A stretch of DNA of 63,295 nucleotides from Bacteroidales bacterium (GCA_024398105.1 JAKSJP010000014.1:1-63295), one strand, 5' to 3'; shown: positions 10,401 through 18,525, counted from the first letter of the stretch. Program-made: numbers and translations. Notes: a model not told the origin generated them from the sequence alone.

Positions 10401-12739
10401 TCTCCGCGGTCTGCGGAAGCTGTGGCGGCCACTATCCTGTCCTTCTGCGAGGAAGGGCGATGATGAAGTCTGCCGGACCTATGATGACTATGAATGCACG
10501 GGCGTCTGTACTTGCTGATCGGATAGACATTGTGGACGATGATATCGTGGTTGATGACGACATTTTCATGAACCTTGAGGATGCGGCTGAGGAAGAGGCC
10601 ATTCCTTTTGCATTCGCTGAAGGAGTCGAGGCCCCTGCAGTCAGGGAAAACTTCGCGGACGCCCTTGCGTTCGAGCCTTTCCTGCACAGCGACAGCGAGG
10701 GCAGGGCTGAACTCAGCTTCAGGACTTCAGACAAGCTCTCGACCTTCAAGGTGATGCTCTTTGCCCATGACAAGGCAATGCGCAACGCCCTTCTGACCAG
10801 TGAGATGACAGTGTCTATCCCTGTGAAGGTAGCTGTGGCCGAGCCAAAGTACCTCTATGTGGGCGACCAGTACAAGATGGCCGTTTCACTCTCTTCAAAC
10901 GAGAACACTCCGGTGGGCGGAACCCTCTGGCTCTACCAGTACGACGGCACCGACCATAAGAATTCAAAGCCTGTAAAGGCTTCTTCGGTCAAGATCATGG
11001 TACCTGCCTCGGGCTCCGTCTCGCATCAGTTCGAGGTTGCGGTCCCTAAGGCGGCGGGCGACAGAGGGCTTATGGTGGTCTTCAAGGCGGATGATGGGTA
11101 TTCAGACGCAGTGTTCGTATCCGTGCCAGTCTATGCCTGCTCGCAGACTCTCACCGAGGCCCACTCTGTCGTCATTCTCCCTGGCATGGACGCCAAGACA
11201 GAGATCGAGAAGCTCCGCAAGGCGTTCGTGAACGTCAGCGGCTACGGCGCAGAGCATAAGGAAATCTCGATCATCGATATGGTCAAGGATGCGGTTCCGA
11301 CTTCAGTGGAACCTCGAAACGACGACCTGCTTTCGCTCACTGAGGCATATTATGTAAGGAAGATCGCGGAGAGCCTTGGCGTCAAGGTCTCTGCCCAGAC
11401 CTCCGACGACAAGCTCGTCGGAAAGATCCTCGCCTGCAGGAATGCGGACGGCGGATTCGGCTGGTACGAGGGCATGGGCTCGTCGCCTGTGATGACAGCC
11501 ATCGTGATGGAAAGGTTCGCTAAGCTGGAAAGGGCGGGGCTCGGTACCATGGACCTTCGTTCATCTGTCAAGTATCTGGACGACAGCTATTTCCATGTCA
11601 ACAGACCTTATTGGTGCGGCGGAATTTCTGCCGACCAGTATCTCTATGTGCGCTCGCTCTATGCCGGTGTGGCGTTCGATGTGAACCCGTCGGGCAGCGA
11701 GCAGCAGAAGCTGATGTCGGACTTCAGGAAATATGTGAAGGAGTACCTCGTGCCTAAGGACGAGAGGGGGCTTAACGGTCAGATCCTGGCGAAGGCCCGC
11801 AGGCTCAGGACTCTTGCGGAACTCGTTTCTTCCGATGAGGGTGTTGCCCTTGCCGGTAAGTGGGGAGTGTCTCTCGGTGCACGCCGCAGGATGCTCGCAT
11901 CCCTCGAGGACGATGTCGTCTCACTTCTTGAATATGCTGTCGGCCACAAGGACGGCGGTATCTATTACCCTAATGCCGTCATGCCGTTCAGGGGACTGCT
12001 CGAGAGCGAGGCCTATGCACACAGCATGCTCTGTGACTTGTTTACGGACTATGCAGGTGGCTTTGGCGGAGCCGTTTCTGGTGGTTCGAAGGCTTCGGAG
12101 GCTGTGAGAGTCGCTGACGGTATCAGAATCTGGCTCATGCTTCAGAAAGAGACCCAGAAGTGGGGTGAGGAACCGGCGTACGTGGATGCGCTGAATTCTG
12201 TTCTCAGGGGCTCGGACGAGGTCAAGGCGACAAGAGTCATTCTTATGTCGAAGACCTACCAGAAGCCTTTCAAGGAGATCAAGGCAGCCGGCAATGGCTT
12301 CAGGATCGAGAGGAAGTACTTCCTCAATGACGAGGAGGTTGCGCCTGGCGCAGCCCTGAAGGTAGGCGACAGGCTTCGCGTCGAGTACAGGATATGGAAC
12401 GGCGAGAACCGCAGCTTCGTAGTGCTCAGGGCGCCTCGCGAGGCCGGCTTCAGGCCTGTCCAGCAGCTTTCCGGCATGTATGGCTGGGGAGTACGTCCAC
12501 TCCGCGTCAGCAGCTGGTTCAGTTTCCAGCCTCATGGCTACCGCAATGTCAAGGCCTCGGCGACGGAGTATTACTTCGATACCTATCCGGAGGAGAACTC
12601 GACGATTGTCGAGGAATTCTACGTCACCCAGGCGGGCAGGTTCTCAGCACCGGTCGTCGAGATCGAGTCTCTCTACGCACCTCACTACAGAGCAAATTCT
12701 GCTTTCGAGAGGGCTTTTGAGGTCAAGGGGGCGAGATAG
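7460..12739 (+). CDS. Alpha-2-macroglobulin family protein, thioester-less
   Basis: A very large exported protein (1759 residues) with an N-terminal signal/anchor hydrophobic segment at residues 4-21. Domain order follows bacterial alpha-2-macroglobulins. Helical N-terminal repeats are followed by MG domains, including the MG2-like FRVDEYVLPTYEIKF. An A2M-type segment carries FKVMLFAHD and KVAVAEPKYLYVGD, and a terpenoid-cyclase-like helical region runs from about residue 1270 to 1500 (GGFGWYEGMGSSPVMTA). I found no CxEQ thioester motif, so covalent trapping of proteases is not expected. A strongly acidic stretch rich in Asp/Glu lies near residues 1015-1045. Probably a periplasmic or envelope-attached protease trap or structural protein. 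It starts 12 bp after folC. Confidence 0.88.
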   Translation: MKRMMLIAALLVAALFTVAAYMAPQNNSNVAKDQRGHVLVKDWEKFSEAQAKDRPQLQEEILSGIIAQAKAKHLAWDFYDAWDQYRSVKVRRNWKESDPVLKAFGEDVEAFGDPLVTFLFQRNFRGVNRGQGLEYAKANSAALKAQKNDVFYRNSSISHEMGGQLPSYISNDYEFALWVCDAFEELKKYLGETYPNAAYAEYLAASRSALGREKALRLVADKYKGKAVGLYAEADLLQEQMYALQREKGSTPAQFKDLYAKCQAFEKTRKAFTGKEAAIVKNLDQIQYLAENLVSKSIRVFVNKDTVMLIVRNIRNLKVTVSERDNSKNVVHKANLVNSVGSFYVLDTLKTVLPQINDGEYVVEAVGEGEKFTLDVDRHTVSLAYRRDSEGFKVYAADYQSGEPLTSADLILTKNGSQVKKVENFRFDGGFTALPSDIASQITGKGIYALSCSLKDKDGFVRKSPELSISATTTFSSLRSSRQYCNVYLNMGAFHPGDTVKFKGILYEGDLVEAVKVASKGLKVRAAVRDSEDNEVDRLELETNEFGSVAGEFRIPEGLRNGRFTVELSSGRYHGTASFRVDEYVLPTYEIKFDEIDRLILPGDVVTFSGKVTSYSGHSISDAVVTYELVNDGETQEGNLTLANDGSFSLDVKTDFVDSDWAYASQRVYMSIKVVDATGETQEANYGVSVMKSIRMNLDVMDTVTAQYDIKDNTKYFSSYVVDRDSVRIHMRVNSTQGNLVQTAVEYVLKNEKDEVLKKGSAQSGEVVAFDLSAYGSGVYSVSAKASVVDSRGEKIKDEREVRFLKVSENDPTLDAPLKNYYRTFGEELESGEMIKAQFGAADGPLWAVVELFGDNMKLLERKQLALKGERGLAGSLENIEFEYKASYPDAVLLQIFYFKDGATKTFRTQFRRRRHTLDLPLAWERFEDKTMPGSPYSFILKTAPDSEIMAAIYDKSVDRINSLYWNTVSMHEFSVPSVNISAVCGSCGGHYPVLLRGRAMMKSAGPMMTMNARASVLADRIDIVDDDIVVDDDIFMNLEDAAEEEAIPFAFAEGVEAPAVRENFADALAFEPFLHSDSEGRAELSFRTSDKLSTFKVMLFAHDKAMRNALLTSEMTVSIPVKVAVAEPKYLYVGDQYKMAVSLSSNENTPVGGTLWLYQYDGTDHKNSKPVKASSVKIMVPASGSVSHQFEVAVPKAAGDRGLMVVFKADDGYSDAVFVSVPVYACSQTLTEAHSVVILPGMDAKTEIEKLRKAFVNVSGYGAEHKEISIIDMVKDAVPTSVEPRNDDLLSLTEAYYVRKIAESLGVKVSAQTSDDKLVGKILACRNADGGFGWYEGMGSSPVMTAIVMERFAKLERAGLGTMDLRSSVKYLDDSYFHVNRPYWCGGISADQYLYVRSLYAGVAFDVNPSGSEQQKLMSDFRKYVKEYLVPKDERGLNGQILAKARRLRTLAELVSSDEGVALAGKWGVSLGARRRMLASLEDDVVSLLEYAVGHKDGGIYYPNAVMPFRGLLESEAYAHSMLCDLFTDYAGGFGGAVSGGSKASEAVRVADGIRIWLMLQKETQKWGEEPAYVDALNSVLRGSDEVKATRVILMSKTYQKPFKEIKAAGNGFRIERKYFLNDEEVAPGAALKVGDRLRVEYRIWNGENRSFVVLRAPREAGFRPVQQLSGMYGWGVRPLRVSSWFSFQPHGYRNVKASATEYYFDTYPEENSTIVEEFYVTQAGRFSAPVVEIESLYAPHYRANSAFERAFEVKGAR

Positions 12740-12784
12740 GAGGTCGGGTCTGTGCAATATTTTCTTAAAAAATTGCGAAAAATA

Positions 12785-12815
12785 TTTGGATTCTTAGATT
12801 TTAGGCGTATATTTG
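12785..12815 (+). promoter_or_regulatory. Promoter of tRNA-Val copy 1
   Basis: TTTG (12785-12788), 19-nt spacer and TATATTTG (12808-12815) are a full match to the Bacteroidota housekeeping promoter, about 40 nt before the tRNA. Confidence 0.75.
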
Positions 12816-12854
12816 CAATCCCGTTAAGAAATTAACGAGGAGCAAATAAAGCTT

Positions 12855-12929
12855 GGGAGCATAGCTCAGTTGGTTCAGAGCGTCTGCCTTACAAGCAGAG
12901 GGTCGGGGGTTCGACTCCCTCTGCTCCCA
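12855..12929 (+). tRNA. tRNA-Val (anticodon TAC), copy 1
   Basis: 75-nt cloverleaf. Acceptor GGGAGCA (12855-12861) pairs with TGCTCCC (12922-12928), with discriminator A. The anticodon loop CTTACAA gives anticodon TAC (valine, GUA codons). The T-arm GGGGGTTCGACTCCC is present. The 3' CCA is not encoded. An identical gene lies at 18626-18700. Confidence 0.96.
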
Positions 12930-12937
12930 CAAAACGA

Positions 12938-12966
12938 AAGACTCGGATTTCTCCGAGTCTTTTTCG
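12938..12966 (+). terminator. Intrinsic terminator of tRNA-Val copy 1
   Basis: AAAGACTCGGA pairs with TCCGAGTCTTT around a TTTC loop and continues into a T run, directly after the tRNA. Confidence 0.8.
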
Positions 12967-13030
12967 TTTTGCGGGAGCTGCTCCCGCCTCTTTTTTATTG
13001 GGGAACCCCTAACCCCGCGCCTTTCAGGCG

Positions 13031-13216
13031 GCCGGCACGTGCCGGCTTTCTCTGTGCCGGCTTTCTCTGCACTGGCGCGTTCCGTCAGAGTCGGCACGCA
13101 ACCACCCTCGCAGACAGGTCTCCTGGCGGCATTGCCGTGCCGACCCACCTGAAATGGGCTGGTCGGCACGAGGATAGGGCTTTTAGGGCCGTCTGTGCTA
13201 TTGGTAGCGTGCCGAC
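13031..13216. repeat. GC-rich patch of palindromes and alternating inverted 9-mers
   Basis: A non-coding patch. It contains the perfect 16-bp palindrome GCCGGCACGTGCCGGC (13031-13046) and two tandem 15-bp copies of GTGCCGGCTTTCTCT (13039-13068). GTCGGCACG (13090-13098 and 13162-13170) then alternates with its complement CGTGCCGAC (13136-13144 and 13208-13216). The plan, alternately oriented short sites, resembles the array at 178-521. Confidence 0.6.
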
Positions 13217-13217
13217 C

Positions 13218-13370
13218 TTATTCCGAGTCTTTTTTTGTTTTTGGTAGTTCCGACCTTAGTCGCTGGGAATGCATCTGACCTTGGTCAGAATTAGACCATG
13301 TGTTGGCTGTGTAATCCCAGATTGAGTCCAGGTCGGCAACTGCTTTCTTGGTGATGTGATACTTAGCCAT
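13218..13370 (-). pseudogene. Truncated ParE toxin remnant
   Basis: A 50-codon frame whose ATG overlaps the parD stop codon, as is usual for parDE. The first 26 or so residues (MAKYHITKKAVADLDSIWDY and on to TANTWS) match the start of ParE/RelE-fold gyrase toxins. Intact ParE is about 95-100 residues. Here the similarity stops, and the remaining codons run through sequence copied from, or shared with, the tRNA-Val terminator (GACTCGGAATAA at the end). The core and C-terminal strands that carry toxin activity are missing, so it should be inactive. Confidence 0.75.
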
Positions 13371-13608
13371 TCCGTCTTGATGCTTTGAGGGCAGTCAGAT
13401 GAACTTCCGGATCAAAATCATCGTCTCTGCCACTGTTTTCTCCCTCCTCAATCGCTGATTTCAATTCAAGATACTTTCTCTCATTTTCCTCAAGCATCCT
13501 AAGCGCGGCGCGTATTACCTCGCTGGCGTTGTTGTATCTGCCCGTCTGGATCGTAGTGCTTATGAAATTCTCAAAGTACGGTCCTAGAGCAACTGATGTC
13601 GTTTTCAT
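13363..13608 (-). CDS. parD: ParD-family antitoxin
   Basis: 81 residues in the usual CopG/ParD layout. An N-terminal ribbon-helix-helix DNA-binding segment (SVALGPYFENFISTTIQTGR, then YNNASEVIRAALRMLEE) is followed by a charged C-terminal tail that normally wraps the toxin. ParD dimers bind their own operator and neutralise ParE. Its promoter has a matching palindrome at 13630-13646. The partner toxin gene is truncated, so this is an orphan antitoxin that may still repress itself or neutralise related toxins elsewhere. Confidence 0.9.
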   Translation of the reverse strand: MKTTSVALGPYFENFISTTIQTGRYNNASEVIRAALRMLEENERKYLELKSAIEEGENSGRDDDFDPEVHLTALKASRRNG

Positions 13609-13624
13609 GCTCTTTGTTTTTCTG

Positions 13625-13646
13625 CAAAGTTACCAAATATTGGTAA
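13625..13646 (-). promoter_or_regulatory. parD promoter and operator
   Basis: The minus-strand -7 box TAACTTTG (13625-13632) is overlapped by a palindrome, TTACCAA (13630-13636), ATA spacer, TTGGTAA (13640-13646). A perfect inverted repeat on the -7 box fits autorepression by ParD. Confidence 0.6.
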
Positions 13647-13763
13647 TTATGCAATGGCTGGCGTGCCGGCGACGGGTCCGCCATTTCCTCTAAGTCCCTT
13701 GGCGGACCGTCGCCGATATGTCAGCCTTTCGCCTAATTGCCGGGATCTTGCCGGGAAATTTGC

Positions 13764-13771
13764 TATCTTTG
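13764..13771 (+). promoter_or_regulatory. -7 box of the PHP gene, near-leaderless
   Basis: TATCTTTG ends only 4 nt before the ATG at 13776, so transcription would begin at or beside the start codon. No good -33 match is visible at 19-20 nt spacing. Confidence 0.45.
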
Positions 13772-13775
13772 TGCT

Positions 13776-14495
13776 ATGATCAAGCCAGTTCTAGACGTAC
13801 ATACCCACACGATTGCTTCGGGCCATGCGTACAGCTCCCTTCAGGAGATGGTTGCACGTGCGGCGGAAGTAGGCCTTAAGATTCTGGGTGTCACTGACCA
13901 CGGTTCCGCTCTGCCGGGTGCTCCGGACCCGCTGTATTTCTGGAATCTCGGGGTGGTGCCGAGGAATATGTATGGCGTCAGGCTCCTGATGGGCTCTGAG
14001 CTTAACATCCTGGATATCAACGGCACTCTCGATCTTGATGAGAGCTACTATAAGAGAATGGATATCCGTATCGCGGGTATTCATCGACTTGCATATAAAG
14101 GCGGCACGAAGGAGCAGAATACTCAGGCGATGATCAACGCGATCAACAACCCATGGACCCATATCATCAGCCATCCCGGAGACGGGACGGTCGAACTCGA
14201 GTTTGAACCGATCGTCCTTGCGGCGAAGGAATGCGGGACCTTGCTTGAGATCAATAACTCGACGATGAACCCGTATCGTCATAAGCTGGCGGCCCATGAC
14301 AACAACATCGAGATCCTGCGTCTATGCAAGGAGCATTCGGTGCCTGTCATCCTGGGCAGCGATGCGCACATTTCTTTCTCTGTCGGGGACTTTAGTAATC
14401 TCTGGCCTCTGCTCGATGAGGCGCAGTTCCCTGATGCGCTTATAGTTAACGACAAGCCCGAGCTGTTTATGGAGATGATTGGACAGCGATTCTGA
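13776..14495 (+). CDS. PHP-family phosphatase (YcdX-like)
   Basis: 239 residues, cytosolic. PHP-type metal motifs are in order: DVHTHT at residues 7-12, GVTDHG near 40, IAGIH near 105, ISHPGD near 130, and GSDAH near 200. These His/Asp ligands form a trinuclear metal centre in YcdX-like hydrolases, which act on phosphate esters. The physiological substrate is unknown. The frame is open from 13737, but the -7 box at 13764-13771 falls inside that extension, which supports ATG 13776. It lies alone between the parDE remnant and the fimbrial-like operon. Confidence 0.88.
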   Translation: MIKPVLDVHTHTIASGHAYSSLQEMVARAAEVGLKILGVTDHGSALPGAPDPLYFWNLGVVPRNMYGVRLLMGSELNILDINGTLDLDESYYKRMDIRIAGIHRLAYKGGTKEQNTQAMINAINNPWTHIISHPGDGTVELEFEPIVLAAKECGTLLEINNSTMNPYRHKLAAHDNNIEILRLCKEHSVPVILGSDAHISFSVGDFSNLWPLLDEAQFPDALIVNDKPELFMEMIGQRF

Positions 14496-14661
14496 TTTCA
14501 TGGCAGAAAATCGGCGTTTCATTTTGCGCCGCTTGCTAATTCATAAGTGAGTGACCACTTTTGCATCCGATTCCTGCCAAGGGAATTGGTGCTAGGAAAC
14601 CTTTTTAACTATTTTCAAATCTAAAAAACTAAAATGCGTATGGGAATTCCATGTTTTAATC

Positions 14662-14692
14662 TTTGTTTATTGCCAAATAATCACTACATTTG
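14662..14692 (+). promoter_or_regulatory. Promoter of the fimbrial-like operon
   Basis: TTTG (14662-14665), exactly 19 nt, then TACATTTG (14685-14692). The predicted start near 14697 leaves a leader of about 60 nt before the first ORF at 14756. Confidence 0.75.
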
Positions 14693-14755
14693 CACATTAT
14701 TCGCTTAAAAAACTAGGAGCGACGAGATAAAAAACTATTCTAAAGCTTAACGTGT

Positions 14756-14944
14756 ATGAAAAGAACTTACGTGAAATTGAGTTCAGAAATCCTCATGGTC
14801 GAGACCGAGAGCTCGTTCATGGGGGCATCAGTCGTCATAAAGACCGTCACCGTCGAGCCTTACAAGGACGGATGGGTAAGGGAAGGCCTTACTAAGGATG
14901 ACGGACTCTTGGATGACGGCACATTCGGAGTTACTTTCGATTAA
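14756..14944 (+). CDS. Small Bacteroidales protein of unknown function
   Basis: 62 residues, no signal peptide. It begins MKRTYVKLSSEILMVETES, which matches a pattern common in short Bacteroidales proteins (MK-K/R-TY-x-KP-x2-E-hhhE-x-E) whose role is unknown. The C-terminal half is acidic and Gly/Asp-rich. It is the first gene after a perfect promoter and lies 14 bp before the fimbrillin-like lipoprotein, so it belongs to that operon. It could be a regulatory or secreted peptide; nothing in the sequence decides this. Confidence 0.6.
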   Translation: MKRTYVKLSSEILMVETESSFMGASVVIKTVTVEPYKDGWVREGLTKDDGLLDDGTFGVTFD

Positions 14945-14958
14945 CAACCAGTAAAAGG

Positions 14959-16476
14959 ATGAAACGTATGAAAAGATTTAAATCACTGTCGCTGGCTGTA
15001 ATCGCAATGGGCGCAGCCGCACTCACAATCACATCTTGTAACCTCGAGGAAGGTGGACGATCAGGAAAGGCAGGTCGTGTGATAATCGATGTCTCTACCG
15101 ATTCAGGTATCGATACAAAGGCAGCTCACTCAGAAGAGTTCGAGACTGTCGATCTCTCTGTTGACGGACTCCCATTCTTCCTTTCAATGACAAAGTCTGT
15201 ATACAGGGCAACTCCATCAGTCCAGACTAAGGGTGCTGTCATCTTTGACGATAGAAATCTTGACAAGGATGGCGTAAAGAATATCACTGAGAGAGGATCG
15301 TTTGATATCCTTGCCAGGAAGTACACTGACAAGTCACTTTTCCCTTCAATTGATGACGTTACTGTTACAAATACTGCTTCCTACAAGGGTGGCAAGTGGG
15401 AGATTGATCACGAGATTGACTTCAATGATACAGACGCACTTGATTTCTGGGCATATTCATATGAGGGAACAAAGCCATATTCTCTTATTGACCACAGGAC
15501 ATTCAAGTATACAGGCGTGGAACCTGGAAAGAATAAGAATGACGGCTCTCTTATGTCAGATTTCCTCGTTGCCAACACTTCTAACCAGACCGCTGAGAAC
15601 AACCCTGTCAGCATTCACTTCTATCACGCACTTGCTGCTGTGAAGTTCAATGTGGCTCCTGCTTATCTGACGGAAGAAGTGACCGGTGGTCCATACAAAT
15701 ATCTTTCAGTGAGAATCTCGGAAGTTAAGAACTCAGGTTCAGCTACTTTTGATGGTAATAATGGTGCTTTCACTTGGACTACAGATGACGCAAAGGTCGT
15801 ATACGAGCAGGTCCTCTATGATGGAACCGAGGCTTCTCCTGCTGACAGAACAATGTTCTTCATCCCTCAGGATGCTAAGGATGTTCTTCTCTTCACCTTC
15901 TATCTTACAAATAAAGACGGCCAGGAGTATGCTCTTTCAACCAAGAGCATCGGTGCTACGAAGTTTGAGGCTGGCTACATCTACAACTACACAATCGGAA
16001 ATGATGTGACAGGTAATGTGGAGGTCGTAGTAAATGAAGATTTTGATGGTGAAACAAAGACAGCGACTGTCGGTCTTGAGGCAAGTGCTTCAGCTTATGT
16101 CAGAGTTGCGATTGTAGCTAACTGGTTTACTGATGCAGCTGAAGGCAAGCCATCCAAAGCTTATGAAAGGTATAAAGGAGCGATTGAGACCGGTGAGAAC
16201 TGGCTTTACAGCGACCCGTCAAAGGGTGGTGATGGCTATTACTATTATAAGTATCCGCTTCTCGGCCATACTGACTCTTCAGAGCTTGTCAAGGATTTCA
16301 AGTGTACTGGTGCTGAGCCTGAGTCTCCATTCAATCTCCATCTTGAGATGAAGATCATTGCACAGGCTGTCATGGCTAAACAGGTTGGTGACGAAAAGTT
16401 CTACAATGCAAAATGGGTTTGGGGCAGCGATTTCGGAAAGGATATCAAGTCACAGATCATCACTGTAGCTCAGTAA
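14959..16476 (+). CDS. Fimbrillin-like (Mfa-like) lipoprotein
   Basis: 505 residues with a lipoprotein signal peptide ending in ALTITSC, the lipidated Cys near residue 27. The body is beta-rich. The segment MSDFLVANT, then NPVSIHFYHALAAVKFNV, is the landmark of the fimbrillin/Mfa-like 1 family. Members are exported as lipoproteins and are surface pilus subunits or pilus anchors in Bacteroidales (type V pili). ATG 14959 is used; ATG 14968 is an alternative without consequence. Codon use is much more AT-rich than in the housekeeping genes nearby. The VWA gene follows after 31 bp, so the two probably assemble together. Confidence 0.78.
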   Translation: MKRMKRFKSLSLAVIAMGAAALTITSCNLEEGGRSGKAGRVIIDVSTDSGIDTKAAHSEEFETVDLSVDGLPFFLSMTKSVYRATPSVQTKGAVIFDDRNLDKDGVKNITERGSFDILARKYTDKSLFPSIDDVTVTNTASYKGGKWEIDHEIDFNDTDALDFWAYSYEGTKPYSLIDHRTFKYTGVEPGKNKNDGSLMSDFLVANTSNQTAENNPVSIHFYHALAAVKFNVAPAYLTEEVTGGPYKYLSVRISEVKNSGSATFDGNNGAFTWTTDDAKVVYEQVLYDGTEASPADRTMFFIPQDAKDVLLFTFYLTNKDGQEYALSTKSIGATKFEAGYIYNYTIGNDVTGNVEVVVNEDFDGETKTATVGLEASASAYVRVAIVANWFTDAAEGKPSKAYERYKGAIETGENWLYSDPSKGGDGYYYYKYPLLGHTDSSELVKDFKCTGAEPESPFNLHLEMKIIAQAVMAKQVGDEKFYNAKWVWGSDFGKDIKSQIITVAQ

Positions 16477-16507
16477 TAAGAAATACTAATATTAGGAGAT
16501 TCAAGAA

Positions 16508-18508
16508 ATGAAAAATCTTTTCAAATATATATTTATTGCTGCAGTGATGGTGATCTCATCTGCAGTAGCCAGTGCGCAGTCGAAGTACTCAGACGCTGAA
16601 AAGGCTGCTATCAAGGTCAGCAAGAACGTAGAAGGTCCAGCTAAAGACGGATCATTTACACTTACTCTTGATACTTTTGTTGCAGGTGATTTTGTGTCAG
16701 AGACAACATCTGCGTCTAAGCCATCTGATATTGTGTTGGTTCTCGATATGTCAGGCTCTATGGGATGGCCAATGTCAGGAACACCAACCCAAACAAGAGA
16801 TAACAATTCGACTATTTATGCTAATTGGCAAGCTGATAGCAAATCTTACTATATTAGAGATAATCAGCGCTATCGTTATATTTACGATATAAAGAAGAAT
16901 GGAAATACTTATACGGGATATTATGGAACAGGTAGTAGTACTCCATCTAGTTTCAATCTATCGAATTACACAATCTATGAAGGTAAACCATCAAGAATTC
17001 AAGCCCTTAAACAAGGTGTTAAGGCTTTTCTTAAAATTATAAAAGATCAAACAAGTGCTACCGTTCCTAACCAGATAAGTATTGTAACATTCTCATCTAG
17101 TGGAAGGTCTTCCGTAGTTACGAGAGATAAAAATGCTTTAAATGATTATGCAAGTTTGGTGTCTGCAGTTGATAATCTTGTAGCTAGTGGAGGAACTTAT
17201 GTTAATGAAGGTCTTCAAAAGGCTAAGACAATTCTAGATGGAGTCACTCGTCCTTCTGAAAAATCTGTAATCTTTTTTACTGACGGAGAAGCTGAAGACA
17301 CTAAGTCTACAATTTATAATACTGCTGCTGCTCTAAAAAATTCAAGTGTTACTATCTATTCTATAGGTGCTTTTGCTGCTAATGAAGCAACTTCTACAGT
17401 CAAAAGCTTTTTGTCTCAGGTATCTTCTAATTATGATGGAAATAAACAAGATACCGGAAAGACAGAATATAGTATCATCGCTTCGAGTGTTGAAGATCTT
17501 CAGACTGCTTTCGAAAAAGCAGCTGGAGGTGTCAGCCCTAAAGGTGGTCAAGGTATCAATGTTCCTGCTGACAAGATCACAATCAAGGATATCGTAACAT
17601 CAAAGTTTGTGCTTCCTAACGGCGCGAGCGATGTAACAGTTAAGATGGTACCTGTAAAGGTTGTGACTGTTCCAGCTACTGCTACTGCAGCATCTTATGT
17701 TCCTCAGTGGGGCAGCCCTGTGGATGCAGAAGGTGTGACTGCCGATGTGGTTGATAGTGGTTTGACAGATGAAGATGGAAATGCTCTTAAGAGTATCGAT
17801 GTCAAAGGTTTTGATTTCAGCGCTCATTGGGTTGGTCTTGATCGAATTGAAGTAGATGGAAGACAGACAGCAGCAGCAGTTCATGCTGATGGCGCTAAAC
17901 TTCAGATTAAGATCAAGATTGTTCCAGATCCTAATGACGTAGGTGGTGAGGTTAAGACAAATGATGATAGGTCAGGTTTCTATTTTGATGATGAAACCGC
18001 TCCTCTTCAGAACTACACAACTCCAGGCGCAGTCTTCGTACCTATGGACATGGATATTATCCTGAATGGTCTTGATGCAGATGAATCTGCTTTGTTCAAG
18101 GTGTATAGATACAATAAAGACGCTGACGGTAAGGATACTGACGAAAAGGAATATATCATGACAGTTGCTCTTACAGGTGAATCATCGGCAACTACAGTCT
18201 CTAAGCTTCCAATCGTTGATTACATTAAAGATAAGACTGATCCAGCTCTCATTCATGAGTCTGCTATAACATATGTTGTTGAGTGTGATTCTAACTGGTC
18301 ATGGAAGTACGATATTACTCCAAGTGATACTGAAGATCAGGGTGCTCAGCATGCTTTGTACAAGAGAACTTCAGGCGGTGTATTTACTTCTACAAATAAG
18401 TATGTCTTCAACGCAGTTAAGACTCCAACAGACGGCAAGGGTACAGCAGGTAAGTACATTTACGACGAATCTAGCGAGAACAACGTATTCAAGAGAGTCA
18501 ATAACTAG
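16508..18508 (+). CDS. Von Willebrand A domain surface protein, Mfa5/FimE-like candidate
   Basis: 666 residues with a Sec signal peptide (ISSAVASAQ) and no lipobox. A VWA domain spans about residues 75-330. Its metal-ion site motif is intact: DMSGSMG near residue 80, a central Thr region (GGTYVNEG) and FFTDGEAED near residue 258. C-terminal beta-sandwich-like segments follow, rich in DxDGK/VT repeats. VWA proteins next to fimbrillins act as adhesive tips in Mfa pili, which is my inference for this gene. Codons 98-340 are much more AT-rich than both ends: bases 16801-16860 have 18 G/C of 60, against 26 of 60 for 17581-17640. This suggests a mosaic or exchanged adhesin domain. Confidence 0.75.
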   Translation: MKNLFKYIFIAAVMVISSAVASAQSKYSDAEKAAIKVSKNVEGPAKDGSFTLTLDTFVAGDFVSETTSASKPSDIVLVLDMSGSMGWPMSGTPTQTRDNNSTIYANWQADSKSYYIRDNQRYRYIYDIKKNGNTYTGYYGTGSSTPSSFNLSNYTIYEGKPSRIQALKQGVKAFLKIIKDQTSATVPNQISIVTFSSSGRSSVVTRDKNALNDYASLVSAVDNLVASGGTYVNEGLQKAKTILDGVTRPSEKSVIFFTDGEAEDTKSTIYNTAAALKNSSVTIYSIGAFAANEATSTVKSFLSQVSSNYDGNKQDTGKTEYSIIASSVEDLQTAFEKAAGGVSPKGGQGINVPADKITIKDIVTSKFVLPNGASDVTVKMVPVKVVTVPATATAASYVPQWGSPVDAEGVTADVVDSGLTDEDGNALKSIDVKGFDFSAHWVGLDRIEVDGRQTAAAVHADGAKLQIKIKIVPDPNDVGGEVKTNDDRSGFYFDDETAPLQNYTTPGAVFVPMDMDIILNGLDADESALFKVYRYNKDADGKDTDEKEYIMTVALTGESSATTVSKLPIVDYIKDKTDPALIHESAITYVVECDSNWSWKYDITPSDTEDQGAQHALYKRTSGGVFTSTNKYVFNAVKTPTDGKGTAGKYIYDESSENNVFKRVNN

Positions 18509-18525
18509 TATTTAGTCTATATTAG

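Noticed and set aside
9800-10687. Minus-strand frame within the alpha-2-macroglobulin gene
   Set aside because: Shadow of the clearly coding plus-strand frame.
12801-13247. Frames across tRNA-Val copy 1 and the repeat patch
   Set aside because: They overlap a tRNA and its terminator and encode low-complexity sequence.
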